Assembly (NCBI GenBank): GCA_029249345.1
Contig: JAQWHM010000001.1
Span: 1 to 64,000, forward strand
Source: UBA10348 sp002469915
Lineage (GTDB): Bacteria; Bacteroidota; Rhodothermia; Rhodothermales; UBA10348
Reading direction: 5' to 3'
Length of the DNA: 64,000 nucleotides
Numbering within the stretch: position 1 is the stretch's first letter; each line of letters begins with the position of its first letter. Positions 24,569 to 33,779 of the stretch are shown here, one piece after another. The notes beneath the pieces were generated by a model. The model saw only the letters and a program-made list of their open reading frames with translations. It did no database searches and was not told the origin of the DNA. The position numbers and the translations under genes were made by a program.

Positions 24569-26653
24569 ATGGGTGTTATGAACAAACTCCGGGAAAACAC
24601 TGGAGTCGTCCTCTGGATTCTTGTTTTCGCATTTGGAGTTATCTGGGTTCTTCAGGATTCAGGTGGACTCGATGCTGTCGGTAACTTGAGTAACAACATC
24701 GGAACCGTGAATGGCACTGCCATCACAATCGATGAATACAATCAGGCTGTAGACGGACAGGTGCAGAGCTACCAGAACCAAACTGGGGATAGTATGCCTC
24801 CTCAGATGTTGGACCAGACACGCGACCGTGTTTTCGACGAGCTCGTGAGCAACAAGCTTCGCGAACAAGAAATGGAACGTCTAGGTCTAGGTGTCTCCGA
24901 TGCCGAACTTATTGAGATGATTCAAGGGGACGATCCTCATCCAATTATCAAAGCTTACTTTGGTGATGGCGAAGGTGGTGTAGACCGTGATGTGCTTCAG
25001 AATTTCATTGCAAATCCTGAAGCGGCTGCCGACTGGCTCAATATTGAGTCCTACATCCGCAGCGAAAGACGTCGCCAGAAGCTTGAAAACTTAATCAGTT
25101 CGTCCGTTCGAGTAACGGAAGCCGATGTTCAAGAAGAGCATCGTCGTCGCGAAGCAAAAGCCAACGTGCGCTACGTAGCGCTTCGCTTTACGGCTCTTCC
25201 TGACGAAGACATTTCCTACGACGATTCAGATCTGCGCAAATTCTACAACGATAACAAAGACGAGTTTGAGAAAGCCAAAACTTTCGATCTCTCTTATGTA
25301 ACGATGTCGAAGTCCCCTACCCCAGAGGATACTGCCGCTGTGATTTCAGATCTTACTGGACTCATTCCTACGTTTGAAAGTGCCGAAAACGACTCCCTTT
25401 TCCTTGCTAGGAATGGTTCAGAGCGTCCTTACACGAGCGCCTACTTCCGTCGCGATGAGGTTGATGCCGAATTGGCTTCTGCAGTTTTCGATAATCCTGA
25501 AATTGGAACGGTTGTCGGACCGGTAATTTCTGCCGGACAGGTACACATTCTTAAAGTGATGGATGTCCGCCCTCCCGAAGAAACAGCTGTTAAAGCCAGC
25601 CACATTCTTTTCCGGGCTTCTGAAGGCGACGATGCTGCGCGTTCAGAGGCACGGGCCGAAGCAAATCGGATTCGCAGAGAGATCTTGAACGGAGCTGACT
25701 TTGCTGATATGGCACGTGAGCACTCCGATGATGGAACGGCATCGCAAGGTGGCGATCTGGGATGGTTTGGTCCTGGACGTATGGTAGCCCCGGTTGAAGA
25801 GGCTGCATTCGGAGCTCGGATTGGCCGGGTTGTTGGTCCAGTTGCTTCCCAATTCGGATACCATTTGATTAAGGTCACGGAGAAAGCCCGCGAAGAAGCT
25901 CAGATTGCAGATTTTGCACTGACGCTGCGCGCAGGCGTTCAGACGTTGAATCGTATTCAAAGTAACTTGGATGACCTCCAGTACTTTGCGACAGAAGAAG
26001 GCAACTTCTCTGAAGAAGCTGTACGACGTGAACTCGAAGTAATGTCCGTATCGATCGAAGAAGATCAGCAGTTTATTCCGGGTCTTGGTAATAGCCGAGC
26101 TATGACCAATTTCCTCTCTGACGCCTCCGAGGGCGATGTGAGTCCAGTCATTGAGTTGAATGACGTCTTTTTTGTTGCTTCCGTCGAATCTGTTAATGAT
26201 TCAGGATTCCAGCCGTTTGACGAAGTTCGTGACCAACTAGAGCCTCGTTTACGTAATGAACTGAAGTCATCCATTCAGGCTGAAAAGCTTGAAGATGCGC
26301 TATCTAACGGATTTGAAGGACTTGCGACAACAGTCGCCACGACCGAGCGTACTGCAACCGACCTTTCATTCAATAACCTAACCGTTCCAGGAATCGGACG
26401 CGATCCACTCTTTGTGGGTACGGCTTTGGGAATGAATGAAGGTGATGTTTCAGATGTGATCGTCGGTGCTAATTCAGCTTACGTCATTTTATTGACAGGC
26501 GTTCAGGAGCCAACGGCTTTAGAGCCCGCCGCATTCTCTACGCTAAAGGAGCAATTAAAGAATCAGCGACAAAGTTTGGTCCGTTCGCAGTGGATCACTG
26601 CGTTACGGGAGTCTGCAGACATTGTAGACAACAGACGGATTTTCCTTCAGTAG
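24569..26653 (+). CDS. Membrane-anchored peptidyl-prolyl isomerase/chaperone (PpiD/SurA-like)
   Basis: Envelope chaperone of 694 residues. One N-terminal membrane helix (about residues 11-27) anchors a periplasmic SurA-type chaperone region (SurA_N-like, to about 230), then a parvulin domain with HILFRASEG, GADFADMAREHSDDGTASQGGDLGWFGPG and QFGYHLIKV (about 340-440), and a helical C-terminal region with a second chaperone-like part. Such PpiD proteins help fold outer-membrane and secreted proteins. The ATG at 24569 has GGAAGAGG 7 bases upstream; the more distal TTG at 24563 is less likely. A strong terminator follows. Confidence 0.93.
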   Translation: MGVMNKLRENTGVVLWILVFAFGVIWVLQDSGGLDAVGNLSNNIGTVNGTAITIDEYNQAVDGQVQSYQNQTGDSMPPQMLDQTRDRVFDELVSNKLREQEMERLGLGVSDAELIEMIQGDDPHPIIKAYFGDGEGGVDRDVLQNFIANPEAAADWLNIESYIRSERRRQKLENLISSSVRVTEADVQEEHRRREAKANVRYVALRFTALPDEDISYDDSDLRKFYNDNKDEFEKAKTFDLSYVTMSKSPTPEDTAAVISDLTGLIPTFESAENDSLFLARNGSERPYTSAYFRRDEVDAELASAVFDNPEIGTVVGPVISAGQVHILKVMDVRPPEETAVKASHILFRASEGDDAARSEARAEANRIRREILNGADFADMAREHSDDGTASQGGDLGWFGPGRMVAPVEEAAFGARIGRVVGPVASQFGYHLIKVTEKAREEAQIADFALTLRAGVQTLNRIQSNLDDLQYFATEEGNFSEEAVRRELEVMSVSIEEDQQFIPGLGNSRAMTNFLSDASEGDVSPVIELNDVFFVASVESVNDSGFQPFDEVRDQLEPRLRNELKSSIQAEKLEDALSNGFEGLATTVATTERTATDLSFNNLTVPGIGRDPLFVGTALGMNEGDVSDVIVGANSAYVILLTGVQEPTALEPAAFSTLKEQLKNQRQSLVRSQWITALRESADIVDNRRIFLQ

Positions 26654-26670
26654 GCCGAAGGATTTCTAAA

Positions 26671-26705
26671 AAAGGGGGCTCCCATACGGGAGCCCCCTTT
26701 TTTTA
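26671..26705 (+). terminator. Rho-independent terminator after ppiD-like gene
   Basis: AAAGGGGGCTCCC pairs with GGGAGCCCCCTTT around an ATAC loop, followed by T residues. It is the end of the PpiD-like transcript and lies just before the convergent dapF stop. Confidence 0.95.
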
Positions 26706-26747
26706 TGCTCTATAGTAAGCTAAAATTACACCTAAACGAACGTGAGC

Positions 26748-27596
26748 TTAGAGTTCTAACGTTCCGCGATACACCAAATCGGCCGCTCCTTCCAAATAGA
26801 GCTTTTGAGGGTCCGATGACGGCCCCTCAAATCCGACCTTTAACTCTCCGCCCGGCATACGGACGGATATTTCTTGAGAACGCGTTTTACCGGTTCGGTG
26901 ACTAACTAGGGCAGATGCAATTGATCCAGTGCCGCAGGCTAACGTTTCTGCTTCAACGCCTTTCTCAAACGTCCTAACATGGAATGTGGCGTCGCCCGTC
27001 TGTTCAACAAAATTGACATTGGCTCCCTCCTCGCCAAGCCCTGCATCTGCACGTAATCGAGGACCTAGGTGAGTTAGATTTAGCTTAGAGACGTCTTCAA
27101 CTGGGATAACTAAGTGCTGCGTACCGGTCCAAATGTAGTGGGCCACTGTGCTCCCATTCGGTAAATCGCCGTCCAACGGTATATTTTCGACATAGCCCTT
27201 TGGCGCGGGTACAAAGAGACGAACAAGTGAAGCGTCCTCTCCAACCGACGCAGCATATAGCCCCGCATCAGAGTCAAAAACAAGCGGCTCTTCCATGAGA
27301 CCTGCTTCCCGAGCAAATCGAGCTAAACACCGTGCACCATTTCCGCACATCGTTCCTAACGATCCATCTGCGTTGTAGTACATCATTCTAAATGACGCCC
27401 CCTCTGTGTCCGGATTGCAAAGAGCCAAAATGCCGTCGGCACCCAAACTTATGCGCCGACGGCACAGGTTTTTAGCCATCTCGGAGAGCTCATCCCTGCT
27501 AAAATTGTAAAACCTATTATCAATCACGATAAAATCATTTCCTGCGCCACTCATTTTTGTAAATTCAACGATGAGTTTCCTGGACTGGATCGACAT
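26748..27596 (-). CDS. dapF: Diaminopimelate epimerase
   Basis: Cofactor-free epimerase (282 residues) that converts LL- to meso-diaminopimelate for lysine and peptidoglycan synthesis. The opening KMSGAGNDF is the family start; the first catalytic Cys is in ADGSLGTMCGNGARC near residue 82, and the second in LACGTGS near 224. Length is normal. The ATG at 27596 gives about 14 residues before KMSG. The gene is divergent from phoH across a 56-bp gap and ends near the ppiD terminator. Works with lysA at 15.8-17.1 kb, though not in the same operon. Confidence 0.97.
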   Translation of the reverse strand: MSIQSRKLIVEFTKMSGAGNDFIVIDNRFYNFSRDELSEMAKNLCRRRISLGADGILALCNPDTEGASFRMMYYNADGSLGTMCGNGARCLARFAREAGLMEEPLVFDSDAGLYAASVGEDASLVRLFVPAPKGYVENIPLDGDLPNGSTVAHYIWTGTQHLVIPVEDVSKLNLTHLGPRLRADAGLGEEGANVNFVEQTGDATFHVRTFEKGVEAETLACGTGSIASALVSHRTGKTRSQEISVRMPGGELKVGFEGPSSDPQKLYLEGAADLVYRGTLEL

Positions 27597-27652
27597 ATAA
27601 ACAGGGTCGGTTCGGGTGACTAATTTTCTTACCGTAAAGATAATACTCCGTC

Positions 27653-28660
27653 TTGAACGACAATAATACCATCGAAAAACGACTGCAGATAGAGAAAGCT
27701 GAGCCCCTACTGCTATTTGGCTTCAACGATATCTACCTGAAGCGCATAGAACGCGCATTCCCTAACGTTCAAATTACCGCTCGTGGAGATCAGGTACACC
27801 TCTCCGGTGAACCCTCTGAAGTAAATACGATTGAACGTGTTCTGAATGAAATGACGGCGCTACTTAATAGAAACGGCAACCTAACAGAAAATGATGTAGA
27901 CACGGTCCTTGCCTTGTTTGCTCATAATTCTGGGTCTGCGGCTTCTCTTCCCCTGAAAGGATCACATCATACCGTTCTTTTCACGCCTTCGGGTGGAAGT
28001 GTCAAAGCAAAAACACCCAACCAAATTTGCTTGGTAGATTCGGCGCGTAAAAACGATATCGTTTTTGCTATTGGCCCCGCTGGTACCGGCAAGACCTATA
28101 CTGCTGTTGCGCTGGCCGTTGCCGCCCTAAAATCTAAGCAGGTAAAGCGTATTGTACTGTGCCGCCCAGCCGTAGAAGCAGGAGAACGACTCGGCTTTCT
28201 GCCTGGAGACATGAAAGAGAAGATAGATCCCTATCTGCGCCCTCTTTATGATGCACTCGAAGACATGCTCCCCAAAGAGAAACTGAAGTCTTTCATGGAG
28301 TCCAACGTGGTGGAGATCGTCCCACTAGCGTTCATGCGCGGGCGAACGCTGAACTCTGCTTTTGTGATTTTAGACGAGGCACAAAACGCGACAGCCCTTC
28401 AAATGAAGATGTTTCTAACGCGAATAGGAGCAAACAGCCGATGCATCATAACCGGTGATCTGACTCAAACAGATCTCCCGATGAGAGAAATCAGCGGATT
28501 GTCTGAAGCCCGAGAAATCTTGATAGAGATAGACGGAGTCAACTTTGTGTATTTCGACGAGCGAGATGTGGTGCGTCACCGATTGGTGAAAGAAATCATT
28601 AACGCCTATTCTCGGTTTTTCGATGACAGAAATAATGCGAAACCCGAATCGAAAAAGTAA
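27653..28660 (+). CDS. PhoH-family ATPase/ribonuclease-like protein
   Basis: A 335-residue PhoH-like protein. After an N-terminal KH/R3H-like region (about 1-90), the P-loop is IGPAGTGKTYTAV near residue 141, then LCRPAVEAGERLGFLPGD near 170 and the Walker B LDEAQNATALQMKMFLTRIG near 240. PhoH proteins are widespread ATPases linked to RNA metabolism and stress; members often sit with ybeY and ybeZ, but no ybeY is here. Start is TTG 27653, the only initiation codon between the preceding in-frame stop and the domain. It converges on panD with 9 bp between stops. Confidence 0.92.
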   Translation: MNDNNTIEKRLQIEKAEPLLLFGFNDIYLKRIERAFPNVQITARGDQVHLSGEPSEVNTIERVLNEMTALLNRNGNLTENDVDTVLALFAHNSGSAASLPLKGSHHTVLFTPSGGSVKAKTPNQICLVDSARKNDIVFAIGPAGTGKTYTAVALAVAALKSKQVKRIVLCRPAVEAGERLGFLPGDMKEKIDPYLRPLYDALEDMLPKEKLKSFMESNVVEIVPLAFMRGRTLNSAFVILDEAQNATALQMKMFLTRIGANSRCIITGDLTQTDLPMREISGLSEAREILIEIDGVNFVYFDERDVVRHRLVKEIINAYSRFFDDRNNAKPESKK

Positions 28661-28669
28661 AACGTCGAT

Positions 28670-29068
28670 TTAAACGACCGTAGGTAACGCTTCGTTTTCG
28701 TAGACTGGCAACTCAAGAATCTCTTTTGGACGATTCGCCTCATTCACGAGCACTACCGTTGCCTTGTGATCCTTCGCTTCTTCTGGAGTCATTTGCGCAT
28801 AGGATATCAGGATAACCTCGTCGCCCTTTGCAGCTAGACGGGCCGCTGGACCGTTCATGCATATGGTCCCACTTCCCCGTTCGGCAGGAATAGTATAGGT
28901 TTCTAGGCGGGCACCATTATTCACATTAACCACTGCCACTTTTTCGTAAGGCAGAATGCCGCTTAATTCCAACAATTCGCGGTCCACAGTAATCGAGCCC
29001 TCGTAGTACAGCTCAGCTTGGGTAACAATGGCCCGGTGGATTTTTCCTTTAAACAGCGTAATGGTCAT
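28670..29068 (-). CDS. panD: Aspartate 1-decarboxylase
   Basis: Pyruvoyl-dependent enzyme that converts L-aspartate to beta-alanine for pantothenate. The 132-residue proenzyme has the self-cleavage Gly-Ser in YYEGSITVD near residue 24 and the catalytic LFKGKIHRA start, plus GTICMNGPAARL (residue about 72) and DEVILISYAQ. The new N-terminal serine becomes the pyruvoyl group after cleavage. It follows panC by 66 bp on the same strand, giving beta-alanine directly to PanC. Confidence 0.97.
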   Translation of the reverse strand: MTITLFKGKIHRAIVTQAELYYEGSITVDRELLELSGILPYEKVAVVNVNNGARLETYTIPAERGSGTICMNGPAARLAAKGDEVILISYAQMTPEEAKDHKATVVLVNEANRPKEILELPVYENEALPTVV

Positions 29069-29134
29069 AAACGAATGATGTTGAGTCGATTGGACAGAAG
29101 ACTCTTATCACGAGTTGATCTTCAGGTTTCCGAC

Positions 29135-30004
29135 TTATCGCACTTCAGATATTGAATTGTCGATGAGCCTAGCTCCCTGAAAGAACATAGCAACTGCCGC
29201 TAGAATGGTTTGCCCGGTCTCCAAGTTTTCGACCGGCTTTAAGGTATCTGCATCTACGATTTCCGCATAATCCAGTCTACCAGAAGATGCCGATTGCAGG
29301 ATATCTACCATGTCCTTCTTGATTTTCAGTGTATCTCGGACGCCGTTCGTTTCGATCATATACCGAGCTCTGTTCACCGCCTGCGATAATACTCTCGCTT
29401 CAATCCGCTGCTCAGCATTCAAATATCTGTTTCGGGAAGACATCGCCACGCCATCATCTTCCCGAATCGTATCTACCCCGATCAAGCGTGTCGCGAACCC
29501 CATATCCTGAGACATCCGAGACAATATGAAAAACTGCTGAGCATCTTTTAGTCCGAAAACCGCATAATCCGGCTGAATAATCGCAAAAAGCCTGGATACG
29601 ATAGTCGTTACCCCTTTGAAGTGGCCTGGACGTGATGCACCGCAGAGCGACTCACCCATTGAATCTACTTCCACCCAGGTCAAATTCGCGTTTTCTGAAT
29701 AGATTTCAGACACGGGAGGTGCAAATACGACGGCAGCCAAACCCTGGGCATCTAGCGCTGCTACATCTTGCTCTAAAAGCCGTGGATAGGCATCAAAATC
29801 CTCACCTGGCCCAAATTGAGTTGGATTCACGAAAATAGAAACGATGACTACATCTGCTTCATCGGCAGCACGATGGACCAGTGCTAAGTGACCTTCATGC
29901 AGGGCCCCCATGGTAGGCACAAGTGCAGTGGACTTGTTTGAGCGAATGGAAGCGAGCACAAAAGCACGCATCTCATCTACACTATGAATAGTCTGGATAG
30001 CCAA
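29135..30004 (-). CDS. panC: Pantothenate synthetase
   Basis: ATP-dependent ligase joining pantoate and beta-alanine, the final step of pantothenate synthesis. PTMGALHEGH (nucleotide-binding HxGH) begins near residue 30, followed by VSIFVNPTQFG, GASRPGHFKGV and the KMSKS-like SSRN segment near 173-176. The chosen TTG at 30004 puts the PTMG motif at the same distance from the start as in characterised PanC; the frame stays open to a TTG at 30049. No better start with a ribosome-binding site is visible. It is followed by panD and is divergent from fumC. Confidence 0.94.
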   Translation of the reverse strand: MAIQTIHSVDEMRAFVLASIRSNKSTALVPTMGALHEGHLALVHRAADEADVVIVSIFVNPTQFGPGEDFDAYPRLLEQDVAALDAQGLAAVVFAPPVSEIYSENANLTWVEVDSMGESLCGASRPGHFKGVTTIVSRLFAIIQPDYAVFGLKDAQQFFILSRMSQDMGFATRLIGVDTIREDDGVAMSSRNRYLNAEQRIEARVLSQAVNRARYMIETNGVRDTLKIKKDMVDILQSASSGRLDYAEIVDADTLKPVENLETGQTILAAVAMFFQGARLIDNSISEVR

Positions 30005-30138
30005 ATTCGTCAGATTATAAGGGTGATTCCGAAAGATAGGGGATTCCAACCTCCGATTTCAGCAAAGCTCAACACCCGATGTTTTCTCTCCCATTATATT
30101 GTAACCAAATGAAAAAACTCGACCCGACGGGTAGACAA

Positions 30139-31539
30139 ATGGCTGACTTCCGAATAGAAAAAGATTCCCTTGGTGATGTAGAGGTACCCTCAGATGCGTG
30201 GTATGCCGCGCAGACTCAAAGGGCCCACAACAACTTCCCTATTTCAGGGATACGGTTTCCGAGACGCTTTATTGAAGCCATGGGGACGATCAAAGGGGCA
30301 GCCGCCCGCGCCAATGAAAGCCTAGGCTTGTTGGAATCTGATAAGCGAGAAGCAATCGTTTCCGCGGCCGAAAAAGTACGTTCAGGCGAAATGGACGATC
30401 AATTCGTACTTGACATCTTCCAGACCGGATCTGGAACGTCATCAAATATGAATGCGAATGAGGTGATCTCGAACCTAGCTACGGTTGCTAAGGGAGGAAA
30501 ACGAGGCGACAAGATTATTCATCCGAATGATCATGTAAATATGTCTCAGTCCTCAAATGACGTCATTCCAACTGCCATGCACGTGTCTGCATCAGTTGCC
30601 ATCGAGTTAGAGTTACTTCCTGCTCTTCGGGCCTTTCAGGAGGCATTGGAGCAAAAAGCCGTTGAGTTTGATGACGTAGTCAAATCAGGCCGAACACATC
30701 TCATGGATGCCACTCCGGTGCGTCTAGGACAGGAGTTTGAAGGGTATGCTGCTCAAATTTCGAATAGTATCCGACGGGTTAAAAGCTCCCAATTTGAACT
30801 TCAGGAATTGGCATTAGGGGGTACGGCTACCGGAACAGGCATCAATTGTCCAGCCGGTTTCGCCGAATCGGCCATCGCTTTCATTAGTGAAAGGTCCGGA
30901 CTAGAATTCAGGGAGGCCCGAAACCACTTTGAAGCCCAGGCTTCAAAAGATGCATTTGTGCAAGCATCTGGTACGTTAAACACCCTTGCGGTGGCCTTGA
31001 TGAAAATCGTTAACGATATCCGCCACTTGTCTTCCGGCCCTACCTCGGGCCTTTCCGAAATTCAGCTTCCTGCCATTCAGCCAGGATCATCGATCATGCC
31101 TGGTAAGGTAAACCCAGTGATGAGCGAGGCTACCATGATGGTGTGCGCTCGTGTGATGGGAAATCATGTCACGGTCACGACTGGTGGTCAACATGGAAAC
31201 TTTGAATTAAATGTCATGATGCCGGTCATGACTCATGCAATGCTCGAAAGCATTACTATTCTTTCTGGAGCCATGAACGCATTCCGCGACAATTGTCTCA
31301 CAGGCATTAAAGCCGATCGGGATCGGTGTCGTGAACTACTCGAATTGAATCCCTCGATTGCCACAGCATTAAACCGTACCATCGGATACGACATGGCTTC
31401 GAAGGTCGCAAAAAAGTCTGCTGCAGAAAAGAAATCGGTTCGCGATGTAGTGCTCGAAATGGGAATCATGGATGCAGATACCCTGAACGAAGTCCTGGAC
31501 GTGCGCCATATGACTGAGCCGGGTATACCGGGAGCGTAA
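30139..31539 (+). CDS. fumC: Fumarate hydratase, class II
   Basis: Iron-independent fumarase of the TCA cycle (fumarate to malate), 466 residues from ATG 30139. It has the fumarase-family SGRTHLMDATPVRLGQEF, the flexible S-loop GSSIMPGKVNPVMSE near residue 316, and the N-terminal GTSSNMNANEVI. The frame is open upstream to 30079, but homologues begin near MADFRIEKDSLG, which is the start used here. It is divergent from panC, with a shared gap of about 134 bp. The 20-residue longer version cannot be excluded. Next is a CoA-transferase gene, 31 bp downstream. Confidence 0.94.
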   Translation: MADFRIEKDSLGDVEVPSDAWYAAQTQRAHNNFPISGIRFPRRFIEAMGTIKGAAARANESLGLLESDKREAIVSAAEKVRSGEMDDQFVLDIFQTGSGTSSNMNANEVISNLATVAKGGKRGDKIIHPNDHVNMSQSSNDVIPTAMHVSASVAIELELLPALRAFQEALEQKAVEFDDVVKSGRTHLMDATPVRLGQEFEGYAAQISNSIRRVKSSQFELQELALGGTATGTGINCPAGFAESAIAFISERSGLEFREARNHFEAQASKDAFVQASGTLNTLAVALMKIVNDIRHLSSGPTSGLSEIQLPAIQPGSSIMPGKVNPVMSEATMMVCARVMGNHVTVTTGGQHGNFELNVMMPVMTHAMLESITILSGAMNAFRDNCLTGIKADRDRCRELLELNPSIATALNRTIGYDMASKVAKKSAAEKKSVRDVVLEMGIMDADTLNEVLDVRHMTEPGIPGA

Positions 31540-31570
31540 GCCACACCATTTTTCAAGTTTGAGGCTCAAA

Positions 31571-32782
31571 ATGGACGGCATTTTTTCCGATGTTATCGTT
31601 CTAGAGTTGGCTGGCGTCTTGGCCGGTCCAAGTGTTGGTCAGTTTTTCGCCGAACTGGGTGCGCGCGTGATCAAGCTGGAAAACACGACAACTAACGGAG
31701 ATGTCACCCGAACTTGGAAGATGCCGGGTGAAGAGGGAGACCAACTCTCGTCATATTTCCACGCATGTAATTGGGGAAAGGAATCCATTGCGGTCAACCT
31801 CGTATCGGTGGAGGGCCAAGCGATCTTCAGCGAATTGGTTGCCAAAACTGATGTCGTGATTAGTAATTACGTTCCAAGGGTAGCCAAATCCCTGAATGCA
31901 GATTATGCCTCTCTCAAGGCGATTAAACCCGACATTATATGTGGATCGATTGTCGGATATGCGCCTGATTCCAATCGCCCAGGTTATGATGCCATCATTC
32001 AGGCAGAGTCTGGGTATTACCACATTAATGGTGCGCCTAAATCAGAAGGCGGTGCGCCCACAAAAATGCCTGTAGCGTTGATGGATATCCTCGCGGGACA
32101 TCAACTTAAGCAGGCTATTCTGATCGCACTCTATAACAAGCTCAAAACAGGAAAGGGCGCATCTGTAACGGTCAGCCTGTTTGATGCGGCCGTAAGTGCG
32201 ATGGCCAATCAAGCTACCAATTGGTTGGTAGCTGGTATCATTCCCGATCGTATCGGATCCGAGCACCCCAATATTGCGCCATACGGATCCGTCTATGAAG
32301 CCCAAGAGGGACAGCAACTCGTTTTAGGTGTGGGTACTGACCGACAATTTGCTCAATTGTGTGCGGTCCTCGGGTTGGATGAGGTGGCCCATGATATCCG
32401 ATTCAAGACCAACACCGATCGGGTTCAGAACAGACATACATTGAATGGTGTGCTAGGCAAAGCAATAGCCAGCTTTAATCGCGCCTCCCTACTCAAGACA
32501 CTAAATAACAAGGGTGTACCATCGGGGGCGGTTCATGCCATGGATGAAGTGTTTGACGTTACTCCTGAACACGTAGTGCTGCGCGATGAGGAAGGCCAAG
32601 CCCAGGGAGTGAGCGAGTGTATCGTGTGGCCGAATGAAGAAAACAGCTTTATGAAGGGTACATCATCCAAGCTCAGTCCACCACCTTCTTTCGCGAAGCA
32701 TACCCGAACGGTATTAAAAACGATGCTTGGATATTCGGACGATCAGATAACGAAGTGGACTGATCTGGAAGTCATTAAGTAA
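31571..32782 (+). CDS. CaiB/BaiF-family (type III) CoA-transferase
   Basis: A 403-residue class III CoA-transferase that moves CoA between carboxylic acids through an Asp-anhydride/thioester intermediate. LELAGVLAGPSVGQFFAELGARVIKLE is the characteristic opening; the catalytic Asp is in PVALMDILAGHQ near residue 175; GAVHAMDEVF near 322 is also usual. The ATG at 31571 has GAGG about 6 bases upstream, better than the TTG at 31559. Family members act on formate/oxalate, carnitine, succinate or citramalate, and the acid here is unknown. It follows fumC by 31 bp, so a link to dicarboxylic acid metabolism is possible. Confidence 0.9.
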   Translation: MDGIFSDVIVLELAGVLAGPSVGQFFAELGARVIKLENTTTNGDVTRTWKMPGEEGDQLSSYFHACNWGKESIAVNLVSVEGQAIFSELVAKTDVVISNYVPRVAKSLNADYASLKAIKPDIICGSIVGYAPDSNRPGYDAIIQAESGYYHINGAPKSEGGAPTKMPVALMDILAGHQLKQAILIALYNKLKTGKGASVTVSLFDAAVSAMANQATNWLVAGIIPDRIGSEHPNIAPYGSVYEAQEGQQLVLGVGTDRQFAQLCAVLGLDEVAHDIRFKTNTDRVQNRHTLNGVLGKAIASFNRASLLKTLNNKGVPSGAVHAMDEVFDVTPEHVVLRDEEGQAQGVSECIVWPNEENSFMKGTSSKLSPPPSFAKHTRTVLKTMLGYSDDQITKWTDLEVIK

Positions 32783-32790
32783 GACGAGCC

Positions 32791-33285
32791 TTACTCTGTT
32801 TCTACTTCTAATTCAGGAATACCGGTTCTAAACTTCAACTCTGAGGCCATAAAGAGGCCCTTCCCTGTCAAACTACTCCTGACTCGCATTACTTCATCTT
32901 CAGTAACCTCATCTGAATTGTTCGAAAAACCTTGCCGAACAAAGGTTATTACGGCGGCCACCTGCGCATCTGAAAGGAAGTCGTGAGGGATCATCACATT
33001 ACTGAATGACTCTCCTTTTACTTCTATTGGGCCCTGCATTCCACGAAGCACAAGTCGAATTAAACGTCCCTTATCTCCGTTAACCCACTCAGTGTCTTGT
33101 AAGGTTGGAAAAGCGCCAGGAATCCCGGCCCCATCAGCCTGATGACACGTCACGCAGTATTTCGAGTAAACGTCGATTCCGGTGGCCAGAGCAGGGTCTT
33201 CAGAACAGCCCGTTCCCAAAACCGAAACGAGACTGACAATTAGCACCAAAAAAACATGCCTTGATAAGAAAATTGGCGTTCTCAT
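32791..33285 (-). CDS. Mono-heme c-type cytochrome lipoprotein
   Basis: A 164-residue lipoprotein with a class I cytochrome c domain. The signal peptide ends in a GTGC lipobox. The heme-binding CVTCHQADGAG (CxxCH) is followed by a PTLQDTEW segment and by a candidate distal axial Met in NVMIPHDFLSD, 50-60 residues later. It probably carries electrons at the outer face of the inner membrane, or is exported. The ATG at 33285 overlaps the MOSC gene's TGA as ATGA, which fixes the start; the frame runs further upstream but has no signal peptide there. The last gene of the dnaG-ppk-MOSC-cytochrome group. Confidence 0.9.
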   Translation of the reverse strand: MRTPIFLSRHVFLVLIVSLVSVLGTGCSEDPALATGIDVYSKYCVTCHQADGAGIPGAFPTLQDTEWVNGDKGRLIRLVLRGMQGPIEVKGESFSNVMIPHDFLSDAQVAAVITFVRQGFSNNSDEVTEDEVMRVRSSLTGKGLFMASELKFRTGIPELEVETE

Positions 33286-33779
33286 TCGCGTACCACTGTT
33301 ATTGAGTCTCCGACAGATAATGAACCACCGGCAACTACATAAAAAAGCGCGCCGCGTGTGCCTGTTTCGCGCACGGCTAGCATCGCTTCTTGAGACACGC
33401 GGCGCGCGAACGTCTCGCACGGACGGTGGTCTTTTTCGCTTCGCTTCAAGCGTACGCTACCAATGTGCAACTCATCCCCTGGATTAAGAGACTTGAGATC
33501 AATTCCGGTGGTAATGAGATTATCTCCAATGATGCATGGATCGACATTCAACGTGGTAGCCACTTCCAAAGAAATCGCAGTAACCTCTCTTCCCGGAACA
33601 CGGGCCCCTTTCCACCAATCTTTTTGCGCATGGTCACCAGAGAACCCACGATCCGCCGTCACAACAACAGACTCTCTTCGGGCATGAATGCCCACACTTG
33701 GCTTTTCTATGAGATCATGCACCTGTGCAGACCCTTGAAATGAGGTCTCTAACAGCCTAGAATGAAGAGGGGGCATCAT
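33282..33779 (-). CDS. MOSC-domain protein
   Basis: A 165-residue single MOSC domain, the module that accepts sulfur-bearing molybdenum cofactor or other small sulfur compounds. GFSGDHAQKDWW, REVTAISLEV, IGDNLITTGIDL, PGDELHIG and the conserved Cys in HRPCETF are visible. The ATG at 33779 shares TAATG with the ppk stop. Family members include the C-terminal domain of molybdenum cofactor sulfurases and YiiM-type proteins; no molybdenum enzyme is in the window. A 13-bp perfect inverted repeat lies within the 3' part of this gene. Confidence 0.88.
   Translation of the reverse strand: MMPPLHSRLLETSFQGSAQVHDLIEKPSVGIHARRESVVVTADRGFSGDHAQKDWWKGARVPGREVTAISLEVATTLNVDPCIIGDNLITTGIDLKSLNPGDELHIGSVRLKRSEKDHRPCETFARRVSQEAMLAVRETGTRGALFYVVAGGSLSVGDSITVVRE
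33347..33407. repeat. 13-bp perfect inverted repeat inside the MOSC gene
   Basis: Arms at 33347-33359 and 33395-33407 (GCGCGCCGCGTGT and its exact complement) flank a 35-base loop. Both arms are in codons of the MOSC gene near its 3' end. No T run follows on either strand, so this is not a standard terminator. Confidence 0.8.
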
